In this document: positions 9,796 through 18,731 of the stretch, one piece after another | How the letters are laid out: the number at the start of each line of letters is the position of its first letter | Numbering within the stretch: position 1 is the first letter of the stretch | Origin: Chitinophagaceae bacterium LGM1 | Lineage (GTDB): Bacteria > Bacteroidota > Bacteroidia > Chitinophagales > Chitinophagaceae | Reading direction: 5' to 3' | Assembly: GCA_018604165.1 (NCBI GenBank) | Contig: CP075895.1 | Span: 2,537,001-2,601,000, forward strand | Length of the DNA: 64,000 bases | The notes under the pieces: model-generated | Told to the model about the DNA's origin: nothing | The model's input: only the letters and a program-made list of their open reading frames with translations | Database searches by the model: none | Position numbers and translations under genes: made by a program

Positions 9796-11265
9796 TTACC
9801 TGCTATAGTTTGGTGCTTCTTTGGTTATCACAATATCATGCGGGTGGCTTTCTGCCATACTTGCCGATGTGATGCGGATGAATTGTGCTTCGTCTTGCAG
9901 TGTCTTAATATCTTTCGCGCCGCAATAACCCATACCTGCACGTAAACCGCCAACGAATTGTTGTACTACTTCATTCAGCGAACCTTTATATGGTACACGC
10001 CCTACAATACCCTCAGGTACCAGCTTTTTAATATCGGCTTCCATATCCTGAAAATAACGGTCTTTAGAACCTTCCTGCATCGCCTCTACACTACCCATCC
10101 CACGATACGATTTGAACTTGCGTCCTTCATATATAATCGTTTCGCCGGGGCTTTCTTCCGTACCTGCAAATATTGAACCTGCCATTACACACGATGCACC
10201 TGCAACAATAGCCTTTACCATATCGCCAGTATAACGAATACCACCGTCAGCAATTACAGGTATGCCACGTTTTTTCAAGGATGATACTGCTTCCATAATA
10301 GCAGTAAGTTGTGGTGCACCTGCACCTGTTACCACGCGTGTAGTGCAGATAGAGCCCGGCCCTACGCCTACTTTCACCGCGTCAGCACCGGCATCTGCCA
10401 ATGCCTTTGCACCTGCTGCAGTTGCTATATTGCCCGCTATTACAGGCAATCCTTTAAATGTTTTCTTTACCAGCTTCACCATATCAACCACCCCTTTCGA
10501 GTGGCCGTGCGCGCTGTCTAATGTAATGACATCAACACCTGCTGCTTTCAGTGCTTCCACACGTTGCAGTGTATCGGCAGTGATGCCTACAGCCGCACCT
10601 GCAAGCAAGCGCCCCATATTATCTTTGGCAGAGTTGGGGTGGCTTTTTATCTGCATCGTATCGCGGAAAGTTATCAAGCCTATCAGTTTGCCTTTCTTAT
10701 CTACTATCGGCAATTTTTCAATTTTGTATTGTTCCAGTATCAGCTCTGCTTTCGCCATGCTGGTACCTACCGCGGCAGTAACGAGGTTGTCTTTCGTCAT
10801 CACCTCGCTCACTTTCTTTTTAGTATTACGCTCAAAGCGCATATCGCGGTTGGTGAGGATGCCTACTAATAGTTTATTCTTATCTACTATGGGTATACCG
10901 CCTATTTTATTTTCGCGCATCAGTTTTTGCGCTTCAGCTACAGTAGCATCGGGCGTAAGTGTGATGGGATCAACAATCAGGCCGCTTTCACTACGCTTTA
11001 CTTTACGCACCTGGTCTGCCTGACGCTCGATGCTCATGTTCTTGTGCAACATGCCAATACCACCCTCACGCGCCAGTGCTATAGCCAGCGTGGCTTCCGT
11101 AACGGTATCCATAGCCGCAGATACCATCGGAATATTCAGTTTAATGTCTTTTGTAAGTTGAGTAGCGGTACTTACTTCGCGAGGCAGTACTTCGGAGTAA
11201 GCAGGCACAAGGAGAACGTCATCAAACGTAAGGCCTTCGCCGTAGAACTTGGATTTTATTGCCAT
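9796..11265 (-). CDS. guaB: Inosine-5'-monophosphate dehydrogenase
   Basis: IMP dehydrogenase, which oxidises IMP to XMP with NAD+, the first committed step of GMP synthesis in the cytoplasm. The protein of about 489 residues begins [19 protein letters not shown], the standard family start, so the ATG at 11265 is used rather than the TTG two codons upstream. The catalytic barrel is interrupted by a CBS-domain pair (about residues 95-205, with repeats ending [11 protein letters not shown] and [10 protein letters not shown]). The active-site loop GPGSICTTR carries the catalytic cysteine, and the flap region near RGMGSVEAM and IVGRVPYKG is present. A near-perfect TAnnTTTG element ends only 3 bp before the ATG. 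Confidence 0.97.
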   Translation of the reverse strand: MAIKSKFYGEGLTFDDVLLVPAYSEVLPREVSTATQLTKDIKLNIPMVSAAMDTVTEATLAIALAREGGIGMLHKNMSIERQADQVRKVKRSESGLIVDPITLTPDATVAEAQKLMRENKIGGIPIVDKNKLLVGILTNRDMRFERNTKKKVSEVMTKDNLVTAAVGTSMAKAELILEQYKIEKLPIVDKKGKLIGLITFRDTMQIKSHPNSAKDNMGRLLAGAAVGITADTLQRVEALKAAGVDVITLDSAHGHSKGVVDMVKLVKKTFKGLPVIAGNIATAAGAKALADAGADAVKVGVGPGSICTTRVVTGAGAPQLTAIMEAVSSLKKRGIPVIADGGIRYTGDMVKAIVAGASCVMAGSIFAGTEESPGETIIYEGRKFKSYRGMGSVEAMQEGSKDRYFQDMEADIKKLVPEGIVGRVPYKGSLNEVVQQFVGGLRAGMGYCGAKDIKTLQDEAQFIRITSASMAESHPHDIVITKEAPNYSR

Positions 11266-11268
11266 GTG

Positions 11269-11276
11269 CAAAGGTA
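11269..11276 (-). promoter_or_regulatory. Candidate -7 promoter element of guaB
   Basis: On the minus strand the sequence TACCTTTG matches the Bacteroidota -7 consensus TAnnTTTG, and only CAC separates it from the start codon. If used, the mRNA would be leaderless. No clear -33 TTG is seen at 19-21 bp. Confidence 0.45.
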
Positions 11277-11372
11277 ATGTAAGAATTTGAAATTTTAAAA
11301 ACAGGCTATAATGTTCTGCTATACCCTTATAAAACCCTTTGCTGACAAGCCTCTACACAAAATACCGCAACA

Positions 11373-11404
11373 GCTAATCAGCAAATTTGCTAATGAGCTA
11401 ATCG
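11373..11404. repeat. GCTAAT direct repeats with AGCAAATTTGCT palindrome
   Basis: Three GCTAAT hexamers (starting near 11373, 11389 and 11397) overlap a perfect 12-bp palindrome AGCAAATTTGCT at 11380-11391, within the 180-bp divergent region between guaB and the PaaK-like gene. It may be an operator or simple repeat expansion; nothing decides. Confidence 0.35.
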
Positions 11405-11447
11405 AACAAAAACCGTATTTTCAGCCTAAATATCGCTACCCCCAAGT

Positions 11448-12752
11448 ATGATACAGCAGCCGCAACTGGCTTTCGAGCCGCGTAGTAAACAGGAAGCATG
11501 GCAATCGCAAGCATTAGTAGAACTGTTGCAGTATGTACAGGCAAAATCACCTTTCTACCAACGCCTGTTTACGGAGCATAATATCAACATAGCCAACATC
11601 AGGGGCGTACAGGATATAGGTTTTCTGCCCACTACTACCAAAAGCGATATGCAGGAACACAACTGGGATTTTCTTTGCGTACCCTCTACCGATATTAAAG
11701 AATACACCGCTACATCTGGCACGCTCGGCAAGCCCGTAACCATAGCTCTTACCGCAAACGACCTTGAACGTCTTGCCTACAACGAGCAGCAATCTTTCCT
11801 GACGGCCGATGGCAAGCCCGAAGACTGTTATCAACTGATGCTTACACTCGACAGACAGTTTATGGCAGGCATAGCCTACTATCAGGGTATTCGCAAATTA
11901 GACGCTGCGTTAGTGCGCACAGGGCCCGGCCTGCCTGCCATGCAGTGGGATACTATTTTCCGTTTGCAGAGCAATAGCATCGTAGCTGTACCATCTTTCA
12001 TGCTGAAGATGATAGAGTACGCGCAAGAGCACCAGATAGACCTGCACAATACACCCGTTAAAAAAGCCATCTGCATTGGTGAAAGCCTGCGTGCTGCCGA
12101 TTTTGAGCTGAATGTGCTGGGGCAAAAGATTTATGATGGCTGGTCTATTAAGTTTTACAGCACCTACGCATCCACCGAAATGCAAACCGCTTTTACAGAA
12201 TGTGGCGCAGGCATGGGCGGGCACGAAATACCCGATTTGATAATACTGGAAATACTGAACGACCACGGCGACCCGCTCCCTATAGGGCAATACGGCGAAG
12301 TTACTATCACTACGCTGGGCGTAGAGGGTATGCCACTAATACGCTACCGCACGGGCGACATCTGCACCTATTACGAAACGCAATGCAGTTGCGGCAGGTA
12401 TAGCCGCAGGCTCAGCCCCGTATTGGGGCGCAAGCAGCAGATGATAAAATACAAAGGCACAACACTCTATCCCCCTGCTGTGTTCGAGATACTGAACAAC
12501 ATAAGCTTCATCAAAGAATATGTGGTAGAAGTATTTACCAACGAATTGGGTACAGACGAGCTACGCCTGCATATCAACACACCCCTACCCGTTGACGATT
12601 GCGAAGCAAAACTGAAACCGCTGCTGCAATCAAAACTACGTGTAGCACCCCTGCTGCACTTCCACAGCGGCAGCGAAATGCAGCAAATGCAATTTCCACC
12701 CAACAGCCGCAAGCAGGTAAAGTTTTTGGATAATAGGAAGAGTGAGGTGTAG
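11448..12752 (+). CDS. Phenylacetate-CoA ligase-like (PaaK family) adenylate-forming enzyme
   Basis: A 434-residue adenylating enzyme of the PaaK branch of acyl-CoA synthetases, which activate a carboxylic acid with ATP and pass it to CoA. Visible are the Thr/Ser/Gly-rich P-loop equivalent TATSGTLGKP (about residue 84), the adenine/substrate region FYSTYASTEMQ, the hinge-proximal RYRTGDIC, and a Cys-rich segment ETQCSCGRYSRRL as in PaaK proteins that bind zinc. Length fits PaaK. No phenylacetate-catabolic genes (paaABCDE, paaG/Z) are nearby, so the substrate need not be phenylacetate; related enzymes occur in fatty-acid, aryl-polyene and other pathways. It is convergent with a small secreted protein, 5 bp away. 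Confidence 0.8.
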   Translation: MIQQPQLAFEPRSKQEAWQSQALVELLQYVQAKSPFYQRLFTEHNINIANIRGVQDIGFLPTTTKSDMQEHNWDFLCVPSTDIKEYTATSGTLGKPVTIALTANDLERLAYNEQQSFLTADGKPEDCYQLMLTLDRQFMAGIAYYQGIRKLDAALVRTGPGLPAMQWDTIFRLQSNSIVAVPSFMLKMIEYAQEHQIDLHNTPVKKAICIGESLRAADFELNVLGQKIYDGWSIKFYSTYASTEMQTAFTECGAGMGGHEIPDLIILEILNDHGDPLPIGQYGEVTITTLGVEGMPLIRYRTGDICTYYETQCSCGRYSRRLSPVLGRKQQMIKYKGTTLYPPAVFEILNNISFIKEYVVEVFTNELGTDELRLHINTPLPVDDCEAKLKPLLQSKLRVAPLLHFHSGSEMQQMQFPPNSRKQVKFLDNRKSEV

Positions 12753-12757
12753 GTTTA

Positions 12758-13225
12758 CTATTTTATAATACATTCAATATATGCAGGAATTAAAGCACTT
12801 AGCTTACTGCTTACAGATTTATTCAATGCACCTACTCCTACCTTTAGAATTTTCTTATTTCTAAATAATAAGAGATTAGCCTCTGTTAAATAAATATTAG
12901 CTACTACTACAAAACTTCCAGCAATATAATACTCTGATATTTGCATTTCTGGTTCGCGATATACACTATCATCTTCAAATAACACATACACCCCTTTATT
13001 GCCTTGATTAGACACCGACGACTTTACGTTTATCTGTAAAAAAGTACTGTCTTTATTGTCGTAGCGCAATACTCTCTGTATAACAATCATGTCTTTATAC
13101 GGGGAGTGAATAGCTTTCCATCCCCTCAATTTATCTTCAGTCGTCTTTATATCTTGGCAGGGATTCCTTTGAGCAAATACTTGAAACGGCAGCAGTATAA
13201 AGTATAAAAAGACAAATTTATTCAT
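12758..13225 (-). CDS. Small secreted protein of unknown function
   Basis: A 155-residue protein with a clear signal peptide (MNKFVFLYFILLPFQVFAQ) and no motif I recognise. The mature part is mixed charged and hydrophobic, with one cysteine soon after the signal (NPCQDIKTTEDKL). A strand-rich layout is suggested by segments such as TFLQINVKSSV and GVYVLFEDDSVY. The stop lies 5 bp beyond the end of the convergent PaaK-like gene with no terminator between. Probably periplasmic or surface-exposed; local A+T content is higher than in its neighbours, which could mark a recently acquired or fast-evolving gene. Confidence 0.7.
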   Translation of the reverse strand: MNKFVFLYFILLPFQVFAQRNPCQDIKTTEDKLRGWKAIHSPYKDMIVIQRVLRYDNKDSTFLQINVKSSVSNQGNKGVYVLFEDDSVYREPEMQISEYYIAGSFVVVANIYLTEANLLLFRNKKILKVGVGALNKSVSSKLSALIPAYIECIIK

Positions 13226-13282
13226 TGCAGAAAGTTAATTAAATTACTTTCTTGATTAAAATCCACCCATCAACAAAATTTA

Positions 13283-13313
13283 TTTGCCGACTTGGAAACT
13301 CTTATTACCTTTG
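13283..13313 (+). promoter_or_regulatory. Promoter of the TetR regulator
   Basis: TTTG at 13283-13286 and TACCTTTG at 13306-13313, separated by 19 bp, match both halves of the Bacteroidota promoter consensus (TTTG, 19-21 bp, TAnnTTTG). Expected transcript start is about 13320, inside the candidate operator. Confidence 0.7.
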
Positions 13314-13314
13314 T

Positions 13315-13332
13315 GGAGTGATTAGTCAATCT
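13315..13332. promoter_or_regulatory. Candidate TetR operator 1 (autoregulatory)
   Basis: An 18-bp imperfect palindrome GGAGTGA-TTAG-TCAATCT directly after the -7 element and 5 bp before the TetR start codon. Its right half TCAATCT is identical to that of the site in front of the SDR gene, and the spacing is the same. Confidence 0.55.
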
Positions 13333-13337
13333 GAATA

Positions 13338-13895
13338 ATGGACAAACAAAAAGAAATATTAAATGCCGCGCTGAAACTCTTTACAGAGTACGGCTTTCAT
13401 GGCACACCTACCAGCAAAATAGCGCAAGAGGCAGGTGTGGCAAACGGCACGTTGTTCCATTATTACAAAACAAAAGATGACTTGATTATTGCCCTGTATG
13501 CAGACATCAAGCAACGCCTCGGCTTTTGTGTAGTACAAGATGTAAAGCCTGCCGATAGTGTTTACGAACAGGCTAAAAAATTCTATACAGCTGCCCTGCA
13601 ATGGGGTATAGAAAACAGCCTCGAGTTTCGGTATGTGCAGCAGTTTGCCAGTTCGCCTTATGTAGCTATGATACCCGAGGAGTTGAAAGAACAGAACAAT
13701 ATCACCATCAACCTCATCAAGCAAGGCATCAAGGAAAAAATAATCAAAGTAAGTCCGGCTGACTATGTGCTGGCACTATTCAGCAGCCATTTGTATGGTG
13801 TCAATCAATACATCAACGAACATAAAATGAGCGCGGCTAAACAAAAACAGTTTGTTGCCGAATCGTTTGAATTAGTGTGGAAAATGATAACCTGA
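13338..13895 (+). CDS. TetR/AcrR-family transcriptional regulator
   Basis: A 185-residue one-component regulator. The N-terminal 50 residues form the TetR helix-turn-helix: KEILNAALKLFTEYGFHGTPTSKIAQEAGV, then NGTLFHYYKTKDDLI. The rest is the variable helical ligand-binding and dimerisation domain. It is the first gene of a plus-strand cluster with an SDR oxidoreductase (63 bp downstream) and an MBL-fold hydrolase. Matching 18-bp palindromes lie over its own promoter and in the gap before the SDR gene, suggesting that it represses itself and the SDR-MBL pair until a ligand binds (inference). The ligand is not evident. Confidence 0.92.
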   Translation: MDKQKEILNAALKLFTEYGFHGTPTSKIAQEAGVANGTLFHYYKTKDDLIIALYADIKQRLGFCVVQDVKPADSVYEQAKKFYTAALQWGIENSLEFRYVQQFASSPYVAMIPEELKEQNNITINLIKQGIKEKIIKVSPADYVLALFSSHLYGVNQYINEHKMSAAKQKQFVAESFELVWKMIT

Positions 13896-13915
13896 TATTT
13901 TTTTGTCCGTCTTAT

Positions 13916-13933
13916 AGACTGACTGCTCAATCT
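13916..13933. promoter_or_regulatory. Candidate TetR operator 2 (SDR upstream)
   Basis: An 18-bp palindrome AGACTGA-CTGC-TCAATCT, 6 of 7 arm positions matching, located between the TetR stop and the SDR start. It has the same architecture and right half as operator 1 at 13315. Confidence 0.55.
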
Positions 13934-13957
13934 AATAAATATAAAAACAACAACGAT

Positions 13958-14776
13958 ATGCAAAACAAAGTAGTATTGATAACAGGTGCCTCATCTGGCA
14001 TAGGCAAAGAAACCGCCAAAATGCTGGCGCAGCAAGGCTATACAGTATATGGCACTGCCCGCCGTATAGACAAAATGAAAGACCTTGAACAATATGGCGT
14101 ACACCTGCTGGCTATGGACGTAACAGACGATGCCGCCATGGTAAATGCAGTCAATACCATCGTAGCCGCGCACGGCACAATAGATGTATTGGTAAACAAT
14201 GCGGGCTATGGCTCTTACGGTGCGCTGGAAGACGTAGCCATCAGCGAGGCAAGGTATCAGTTTGAAGTCAACATCTTTGGCTTGGCGAGGCTTACACAAT
14301 TGGTACTACCCTATATGCGCCAACAGCGTTCGGGCAAAATCATCAATATATCGTCTATGGGTGGCAAGATAGGCGAGCCGCATGGCGCATGGTATCATGC
14401 AACTAAATTCGCGCTCGAGGGTTTGAGCGATAGCCTGCGTATGGAACTGAAGCAGTTTGATGTAGATGTGGTGGTGATACAACCCGGTGCCATCAAAACA
14501 GAATGGAACACCATAGCCAGAGAAAACCTGATGAAAGTATCGGGGCAAACAGCCTACAAAGAGCTTGCCGCCAAACACTTCCGTATGCTGGAGCGTGCCG
14601 ATGGCAAAATGGGTTCAGAGCCCATCGTCATTGCGCAAACAATAGCTAAGGCAGTGAATGCAAGCAAACCCAAAACAAGGTATGTGGCTGGTGCTACTGC
14701 CAAGCCGGTACTACTTGCACGTGCGCTGATGAGCGACCGTATGTTTGACAGCTTGATGCTTAGCCAAATGAAATAA
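13958..14776 (+). CDS. Short-chain dehydrogenase/reductase (SDR)
   Basis: A classical SDR of about 272 residues. The start at 13958 (MQNKVVLITGASSGIG) is standard; the upstream extension overlapping the TetR gene is not credible. The NAD(P)-binding TGASSGIG glycine motif, the NNAG motif in VLVNNAGYGSYG, the catalytic Ser in INISSMGG and the YxxxK active site in WYHATKFALEG are all present, followed by a PG motif in VIQPGAIKTEW. Such enzymes reduce ketones or oxidise alcohols with NAD(P)H; the arginine-containing TARRIDKM segment after strand 2 favours NADP(H) (inference). It stops one base before the MBL-fold gene, so the two are surely cotranscribed under the TetR candidate operator. Confidence 0.93.
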   Translation: MQNKVVLITGASSGIGKETAKMLAQQGYTVYGTARRIDKMKDLEQYGVHLLAMDVTDDAAMVNAVNTIVAAHGTIDVLVNNAGYGSYGALEDVAISEARYQFEVNIFGLARLTQLVLPYMRQQRSGKIINISSMGGKIGEPHGAWYHATKFALEGLSDSLRMELKQFDVDVVVIQPGAIKTEWNTIARENLMKVSGQTAYKELAAKHFRMLERADGKMGSEPIVIAQTIAKAVNASKPKTRYVAGATAKPVLLARALMSDRMFDSLMLSQMK

Positions 14777-14777
14777 G

Positions 14778-15893
14778 ATGCGCATCCTAAAAAAGATATT
14801 ATACACGATACTCACTATCGTATTCGTACTAACTTCGGTAACCATACTATATATGCAAAAAGCAACATTCGGTAAAACACCAACTGGCAAAAGGCTGGAA
14901 CGTATTTTACAATCGCCCAACTATCGCGATGGCAAGTTTCAAAACCTCAGCCACACACCCGACCTGACAGAGGGAGCGACTTACTACAAAGTAACCAAAG
15001 ACTTCTTCTTCAAAAAAGACAAACGCAATATACCTGCTACCACTATACCATCGCAAAAGACAGATCTGCACGCACTGCCTGCCGATAGCAATGTGCTGGT
15101 GTGGTTCGGCCATTCGTCTTACTACATACAGGTAGATGGCAAGCGTATATTGATAGACCCTGTATTCAGCGGCAGCGCATCGCCCGTCAGCTTCACCACC
15201 AAAAGCTTTAAGGGTAGTGATGTATATACGGTAGATGATTTTCCGTTTATAGATTACCTCTTCATCACACACGACCATTACGACCATCTGGACTATGAAA
15301 CCGTCATGCAGCTAAAGCAGAAAGTGGGCAGGATTATTACGGGTTTGGGCGTTGGCGCACACTTCGAGCATTGGGGTTTTGATATGAGTAAAATATCAGA
15401 ACACGACTGGAACGAAACCGTTTCCTTGGGCGATGGCTTTACGGTGCATACCACACCTGCAAGGCATTTTTCGGGCAGGGGTTTTAAGCGCAATCAGTCT
15501 TTGTGGATGTCTTATGTATTGCAAACACCGAGTAAGAAGTTGTTTTTGGGTGGAGATTCAGGTTACGATACCCATTTCAAAACCATCGGCAATCAGCACG
15601 GTCCTTTCGACCTTGTATTGCTGGAGTGTGGCCAGTACAACGAATATTGGAAATACATACACATGATGCCCGAACAAACAGTGCAGGCAGCTATAGATTT
15701 GCAAGCTGCCCACCTCATGCCTGTACACTGGTCAAAATTCAGCCTATCGCTCCATGCGTGGGACGAACCCATCAGCCGGGCAATAGCAGCAGGTCAGCAA
15801 CAAAACATACAGATGATTACCCCCATGATAGGACAGGCAGTAAATCTGAATAGCCTGAACAACCACCCTCATTGGTGGAAAGGACTGGATTGA
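14778..15893 (+). CDS. MBL-fold metallo-hydrolase (NAPE-PLD/UlaG-like)
   Basis: A 371-residue metallo-beta-lactamase-fold hydrolase with an N-terminal membrane anchor or signal (KKILYTILTIVFVLTSVTIL). The metal-binding motif is THDHYDHLDY (HxHxDH), with further ligands in PARHFSGRG, LGGDSGYDTHF and MPVHWSKF. The segment FGHSSYYIQVDGKRILIDP is typical of the NAPE-phospholipase D/UlaG subgroup, which includes phosphodiesterases and lactonases. It probably faces the periplasm. The gene starts 1 bp after the SDR stop and ends the TetR-controlled cluster. The substrate is unknown; linkage to an SDR and a TetR regulator suggests a detoxification or lipid-modification unit (inference). Confidence 0.88.
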   Translation: MRILKKILYTILTIVFVLTSVTILYMQKATFGKTPTGKRLERILQSPNYRDGKFQNLSHTPDLTEGATYYKVTKDFFFKKDKRNIPATTIPSQKTDLHALPADSNVLVWFGHSSYYIQVDGKRILIDPVFSGSASPVSFTTKSFKGSDVYTVDDFPFIDYLFITHDHYDHLDYETVMQLKQKVGRIITGLGVGAHFEHWGFDMSKISEHDWNETVSLGDGFTVHTTPARHFSGRGFKRNQSLWMSYVLQTPSKKLFLGGDSGYDTHFKTIGNQHGPFDLVLLECGQYNEYWKYIHMMPEQTVQAAIDLQAAHLMPVHWSKFSLSLHAWDEPISRAIAAGQQQNIQMITPMIGQAVNLNSLNNHPHWWKGLD

Positions 15894-15955
15894 TTAACAA
15901 TAAAATAGCGTATATTTGTAGTAGTAATTATAGCATAATTACACGCTCTTTGACA
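15890..15955 (+). promoter_or_regulatory. Orphan promoter, hairpin and boxA-like element
   Basis: TTG (15890-15892), 18 bp, TATATTTG (15911-15918) form a plausible promoter at the end of the MBL gene. The predicted start is followed by a perfect 8-bp hairpin GTAATTAT-AGC-ATAATTAC (15924-15942), then GCTCTTTGACA (15945-15955), which resembles the boxA antitermination element of rRNA leaders. No rRNA or reading frame follows. Confidence 0.4.
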
Positions 15956-15983
15956 TACCGTTTCTATCACCGAAAGTTAAAAA

Positions 15984-16037
15984 TGTTGCAATTTGTTGCC
16001 GATTTATAACTTTGAAAAACAGCAACAAATGGCAACA
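15984..16037 (+). repeat. 16-bp inverted repeat flanking a second orphan promoter
   Basis: Arms at 15984-15999 (TGTTGCAATTTGTTGC) and 16022-16037 are inverted copies with one mismatch. Between them TAACTTTG (16007-16014) matches the -7 consensus, and TTG of the left arm sits 18 bp upstream as a -33. An ATG at 16029 in the right arm opens only an 8-codon frame. The rest of the 276-bp gap (15894-16169) holds no gene. Confidence 0.45.
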
Positions 16038-16120
16038 AAATTTCAGCGCATCTAAAATAAGGCTGTAAATCAAGCTATTACAAAGGCATAGTTTTCCGTA
16101 CAAACAGATAGCGGCAACAA

Positions 16121-16149
16121 AAAACGGCCCCGATGTTCCGGAGCCGTTT
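16121..16149 (-). terminator. Terminator of rny
   Basis: A GC-rich stem (AACGGC with GCCGTT, extended by a further CCG/CGG after one mismatch) followed on the minus strand by TTTTTTG, 20 bp after the rny stop. Confidence 0.75.
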
Positions 16150-16169
16150 AACTATGTTGCTGCAATGGT

Positions 16170-17744
16170 TTAGCGGGCAATGTTCACCGCGCGTAGTTCG
16201 CGTATCACGGTTACTTTTACCTGCCCAGGGTATTGCATTTCTTTCTGAATCTTGTCTGCTATTTCAAAAGACAGGCGTGTGCTGTCTGCATCGGTTACTT
16301 TCTCTGCTTCTACTATTACACGTAGTTCGCGGCCTGCTTGTATAGCGTATGCTTTCTCTACACCGTTGTAGCCCATAGCCAATGCTTCCAGGTCTTTGAT
16401 GCGTTGCAGGTAGCTTTGCATCATCTCGCGGCGGGCACCCGGCCTTGCACCACTGATAGCATCGCAAGCCTGTACTATCGGGCTGATGATGTAAGTCATT
16501 TCCATCTCGTCGTGGTGCGCACCTATCGCGTTTACAATAGCAGCATGTTCACCGCTTTTCTCAGCAAGTTTAGCACCCAGCAGTGCGTGGCTCAGTTCCG
16601 TTTCTTCGTCAGGTACTTTACCTATATCGTGCAGCAAGCCGGCACGTTTTGCCAGCTTCACTACTTTCTGACCCAAGCCCAGTTCAGCAGCCATAATACC
16701 ACACAGGTTGGCTGTTTCTTTAGAGTGCATCAGCAGGTTTTGCCCGTAAGACGAACGGAAGCGCATCTTACCCACCATACGCACCAAGTCTTTATGCAAA
16801 CCGTGGATGCCCAGTTCTATAATGGTACGCTCACCAATTTCCAACACCTGCTCTTCCAGTTGCTTTTTGGTCTTCTCTACCACTTCTTCAATACGGGCAG
16901 GGTGTATGCGTCCGTCTTGCACCAAGCGTTGCAGCGACAGGCGTGCCACCTCGCGGCGCAGCGGGTCGAAACAGCTCAGTACTATAGCCTCTGGGGTATC
17001 GTCTATTATCAGGTCAACACCTGTAGCAGCTTCCAGTGCACGTATATTACGACCCTCACGACCAATGATTTGACCTTTTATCTCGTCGCTTTCCAGGTTG
17101 AATACCGTGATGGCATTCTCAATAGTCTGCTCTGCACCGGTACGTTGTATAGTTTGGATGATGATTTTCTTAGCCTCTTTGGTAGCGTTCTGCTTCGCCT
17201 CTTCCATGATTTCCTTTACATGGGCCATAGCGGCAGTACGAGCTTCTTCTTTTACCGCTTCCATCAGTTCAGCTTTGGCTTGCTCGGCACTCAGGTTGGC
17301 TACTTTCTCCAAACGCTTCACCTGCTCTTCATGATGTTTCTCTACCTCGGCACGCTTTATCTTCACGATTTCTATTTCGCGATCCAAGTCTTCCGATTTC
17401 TTTTGCACATCATTGGTCTGCTTTTGCAGGGCAGCTTGTTTGTCATTAAAACTTTGCTGCTGCTGTTTGATGCGGGCTTCTGCCTCAACTACTTTCTGGT
17501 TGCGCTGTTGTACTTCTTTTTCGTGTGCGCTTTTTAGCTGTTGGTAGTGTTCTTTGGCTTCGAGTATTTTTTCTTTTTTGGTGGCTTCTGCCTGCCCTTC
17601 TGCGGCTTCTATTAGTTTCTTGGCTGTTAGTTCTGCTTCTTCTACTTGTTTTTGTGTGTTTTTAGCGAATACGAGTTTACCAAGAAAGATACCTATTAAT
17701 ATAGCCGCTACCGCCACGACGGCAACGATGATTGTTGAATCCAT
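16170..17744 (-). CDS. rny: Ribonuclease Y
   Basis: RNase Y, a membrane-anchored endoribonuclease that begins mRNA decay. The 524-residue protein shows every domain: an N-terminal membrane helix (residues about 4-25, [18 protein letters not shown]), a long charged coiled coil to about residue 205, a KH RNA-binding domain ([19 protein letters not shown]) and an HD-type phosphohydrolase domain with LLHDIGKV and the following histidines. The C-terminus ends in [15 protein letters not shown], normal for the family. It is transcribed alone, with its own terminator; an AGGAAC ribosome-binding-like sequence lies a little upstream of the ATG. Confidence 0.96.
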   Translation of the reverse strand: MDSTIIVAVVAVAAILIGIFLGKLVFAKNTQKQVEEAELTAKKLIEAAEGQAEATKKEKILEAKEHYQQLKSAHEKEVQQRNQKVVEAEARIKQQQQSFNDKQAALQKQTNDVQKKSEDLDREIEIVKIKRAEVEKHHEEQVKRLEKVANLSAEQAKAELMEAVKEEARTAAMAHVKEIMEEAKQNATKEAKKIIIQTIQRTGAEQTIENAITVFNLESDEIKGQIIGREGRNIRALEAATGVDLIIDDTPEAIVLSCFDPLRREVARLSLQRLVQDGRIHPARIEEVVEKTKKQLEEQVLEIGERTIIELGIHGLHKDLVRMVGKMRFRSSYGQNLLMHSKETANLCGIMAAELGLGQKVVKLAKRAGLLHDIGKVPDEETELSHALLGAKLAEKSGEHAAIVNAIGAHHDEMEMTYIISPIVQACDAISGARPGARREMMQSYLQRIKDLEALAMGYNGVEKAYAIQAGRELRVIVEAEKVTDADSTRLSFEIADKIQKEMQYPGQVKVTVIRELRAVNIAR

Positions 17745-17945
17745 AATGTTGTTTAACTTTTGTTCCTGTAATTAATACCATTTCAATCTGCCTTTTCCGT
17801 CTATTACTTATATATGATATTATAATAATGTGGTTTGGCTTCTTTAGCCTGCTAAGTTAAGAAAAGATTTCGGTTAAGGAAATGGGGAAGTTGCTGTCTA
17901 TTTATGGCTTTATCGCCGTATTATTGTGGTGTTTAGCACATTATA

Positions 17946-18731
17946 ATGGTTTTATCATATGCTTACTGCAACGTATCTGTACTGCCCATGCGTAGCGAGC
18001 CATCGCATACCGCCGAGCAGGTAAACCAGATGCTGTATGGAGAGCGTTGCGAAATACAAGAGATAAACGAAAAAGACTGGGCAAAAATACGTTGCGAGTG
18101 GGATGGCTACGAGGGCTGGTGCCGCGCGGGACAGTTGTCGTGTATATCGTTGCGCGAATACAGGAAAGCTCCTAAAGCAATAGCCTTTGCCAACAACAGC
18201 AAATTAGTATTTGATGGCAGTGAGCAACCTGTACCCATAGGCAGCGACATCTATGGGCTAAAAGGTGGTAAACCACCGCTGAACCTACCAAGTGCCAAAT
18301 ACAAAGGCAAAAGGCTGCGTTACGACAAGATGGTACTGGATGCCGAAACGCTGAAGTCTATGGCATTGAAGTACATGCACACACCATACTTGTGGGGCGG
18401 GCGTAGTATGACAGGTATAGATTGTTCGGGGCTTACGCAAATGGCTTTCAAACTATGTGGCAAGGCTATACCACGCGATGCCAGCCAACAGGCCAATGAG
18501 GGAGAGACAGTTGACTTTCTGCAACATGCCCGTTGTGGCGACCTTGCCTTCTTTAATAATGCTGATGGTAAAATAGTACATGTGGGCTTGCTGTTGGACC
18601 ACGATACGATAATACATGCTACCGAAACCAGTGGGCGTGTAGTTATAGACCGTATAGACCAAGGTGGTATCATAAGTGTAGGCTTACGTAAGCGTACACA
18701 CCATTTGCGTTTTGTGAAGCGGCTGTTCTAA
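17946..18731 (+). CDS. NlpC/P60 cell-wall endopeptidase with SH3 domains
   Basis: A 261-residue cysteine peptidase of the NlpC/P60 (YkfC-like) type, which cuts gamma-D-glutamyl-diamino-acid bonds in peptidoglycan stems. The N-terminal half holds bacterial SH3-type segments (LPMRSEPSHTAEQVNQMLYGE, W-rich). The catalytic domain has the cysteine in GIDCSGLTQ, preceded by PYLWGGRS, and the histidine in KIVHVGLLL. No signal peptide is seen, as in YkfC-like enzymes that recycle imported muropeptides in the cytoplasm. Its last 4 bp overlap the end of the convergent repeat-protein gene. Confidence 0.9.
   Translation: MVLSYAYCNVSVLPMRSEPSHTAEQVNQMLYGERCEIQEINEKDWAKIRCEWDGYEGWCRAGQLSCISLREYRKAPKAIAFANNSKLVFDGSEQPVPIGSDIYGLKGGKPPLNLPSAKYKGKRLRYDKMVLDAETLKSMALKYMHTPYLWGGRSMTGIDCSGLTQMAFKLCGKAIPRDASQQANEGETVDFLQHARCGDLAFFNNADGKIVHVGLLLDHDTIIHATETSGRVVIDRIDQGGIISVGLRKRTHHLRFVKRLF

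Noticed and set aside
10262-11023. Plus-strand open frame of 253 codons inside guaB
   Set aside because: Antisense shadow of an intact IMP dehydrogenase.
15945-15955. boxA-like GCTCTTTGACA as the leader of an rRNA operon
   Set aside because: No 16S-like sequence follows; rny begins on the other strand within 250 bp.
16338-17537. Plus-strand open frame of 399 codons inside rny
   Set aside because: Antisense shadow of RNase Y, whose domains are intact; the predicted peptide is His/Tyr/Leu-rich low-quality sequence.
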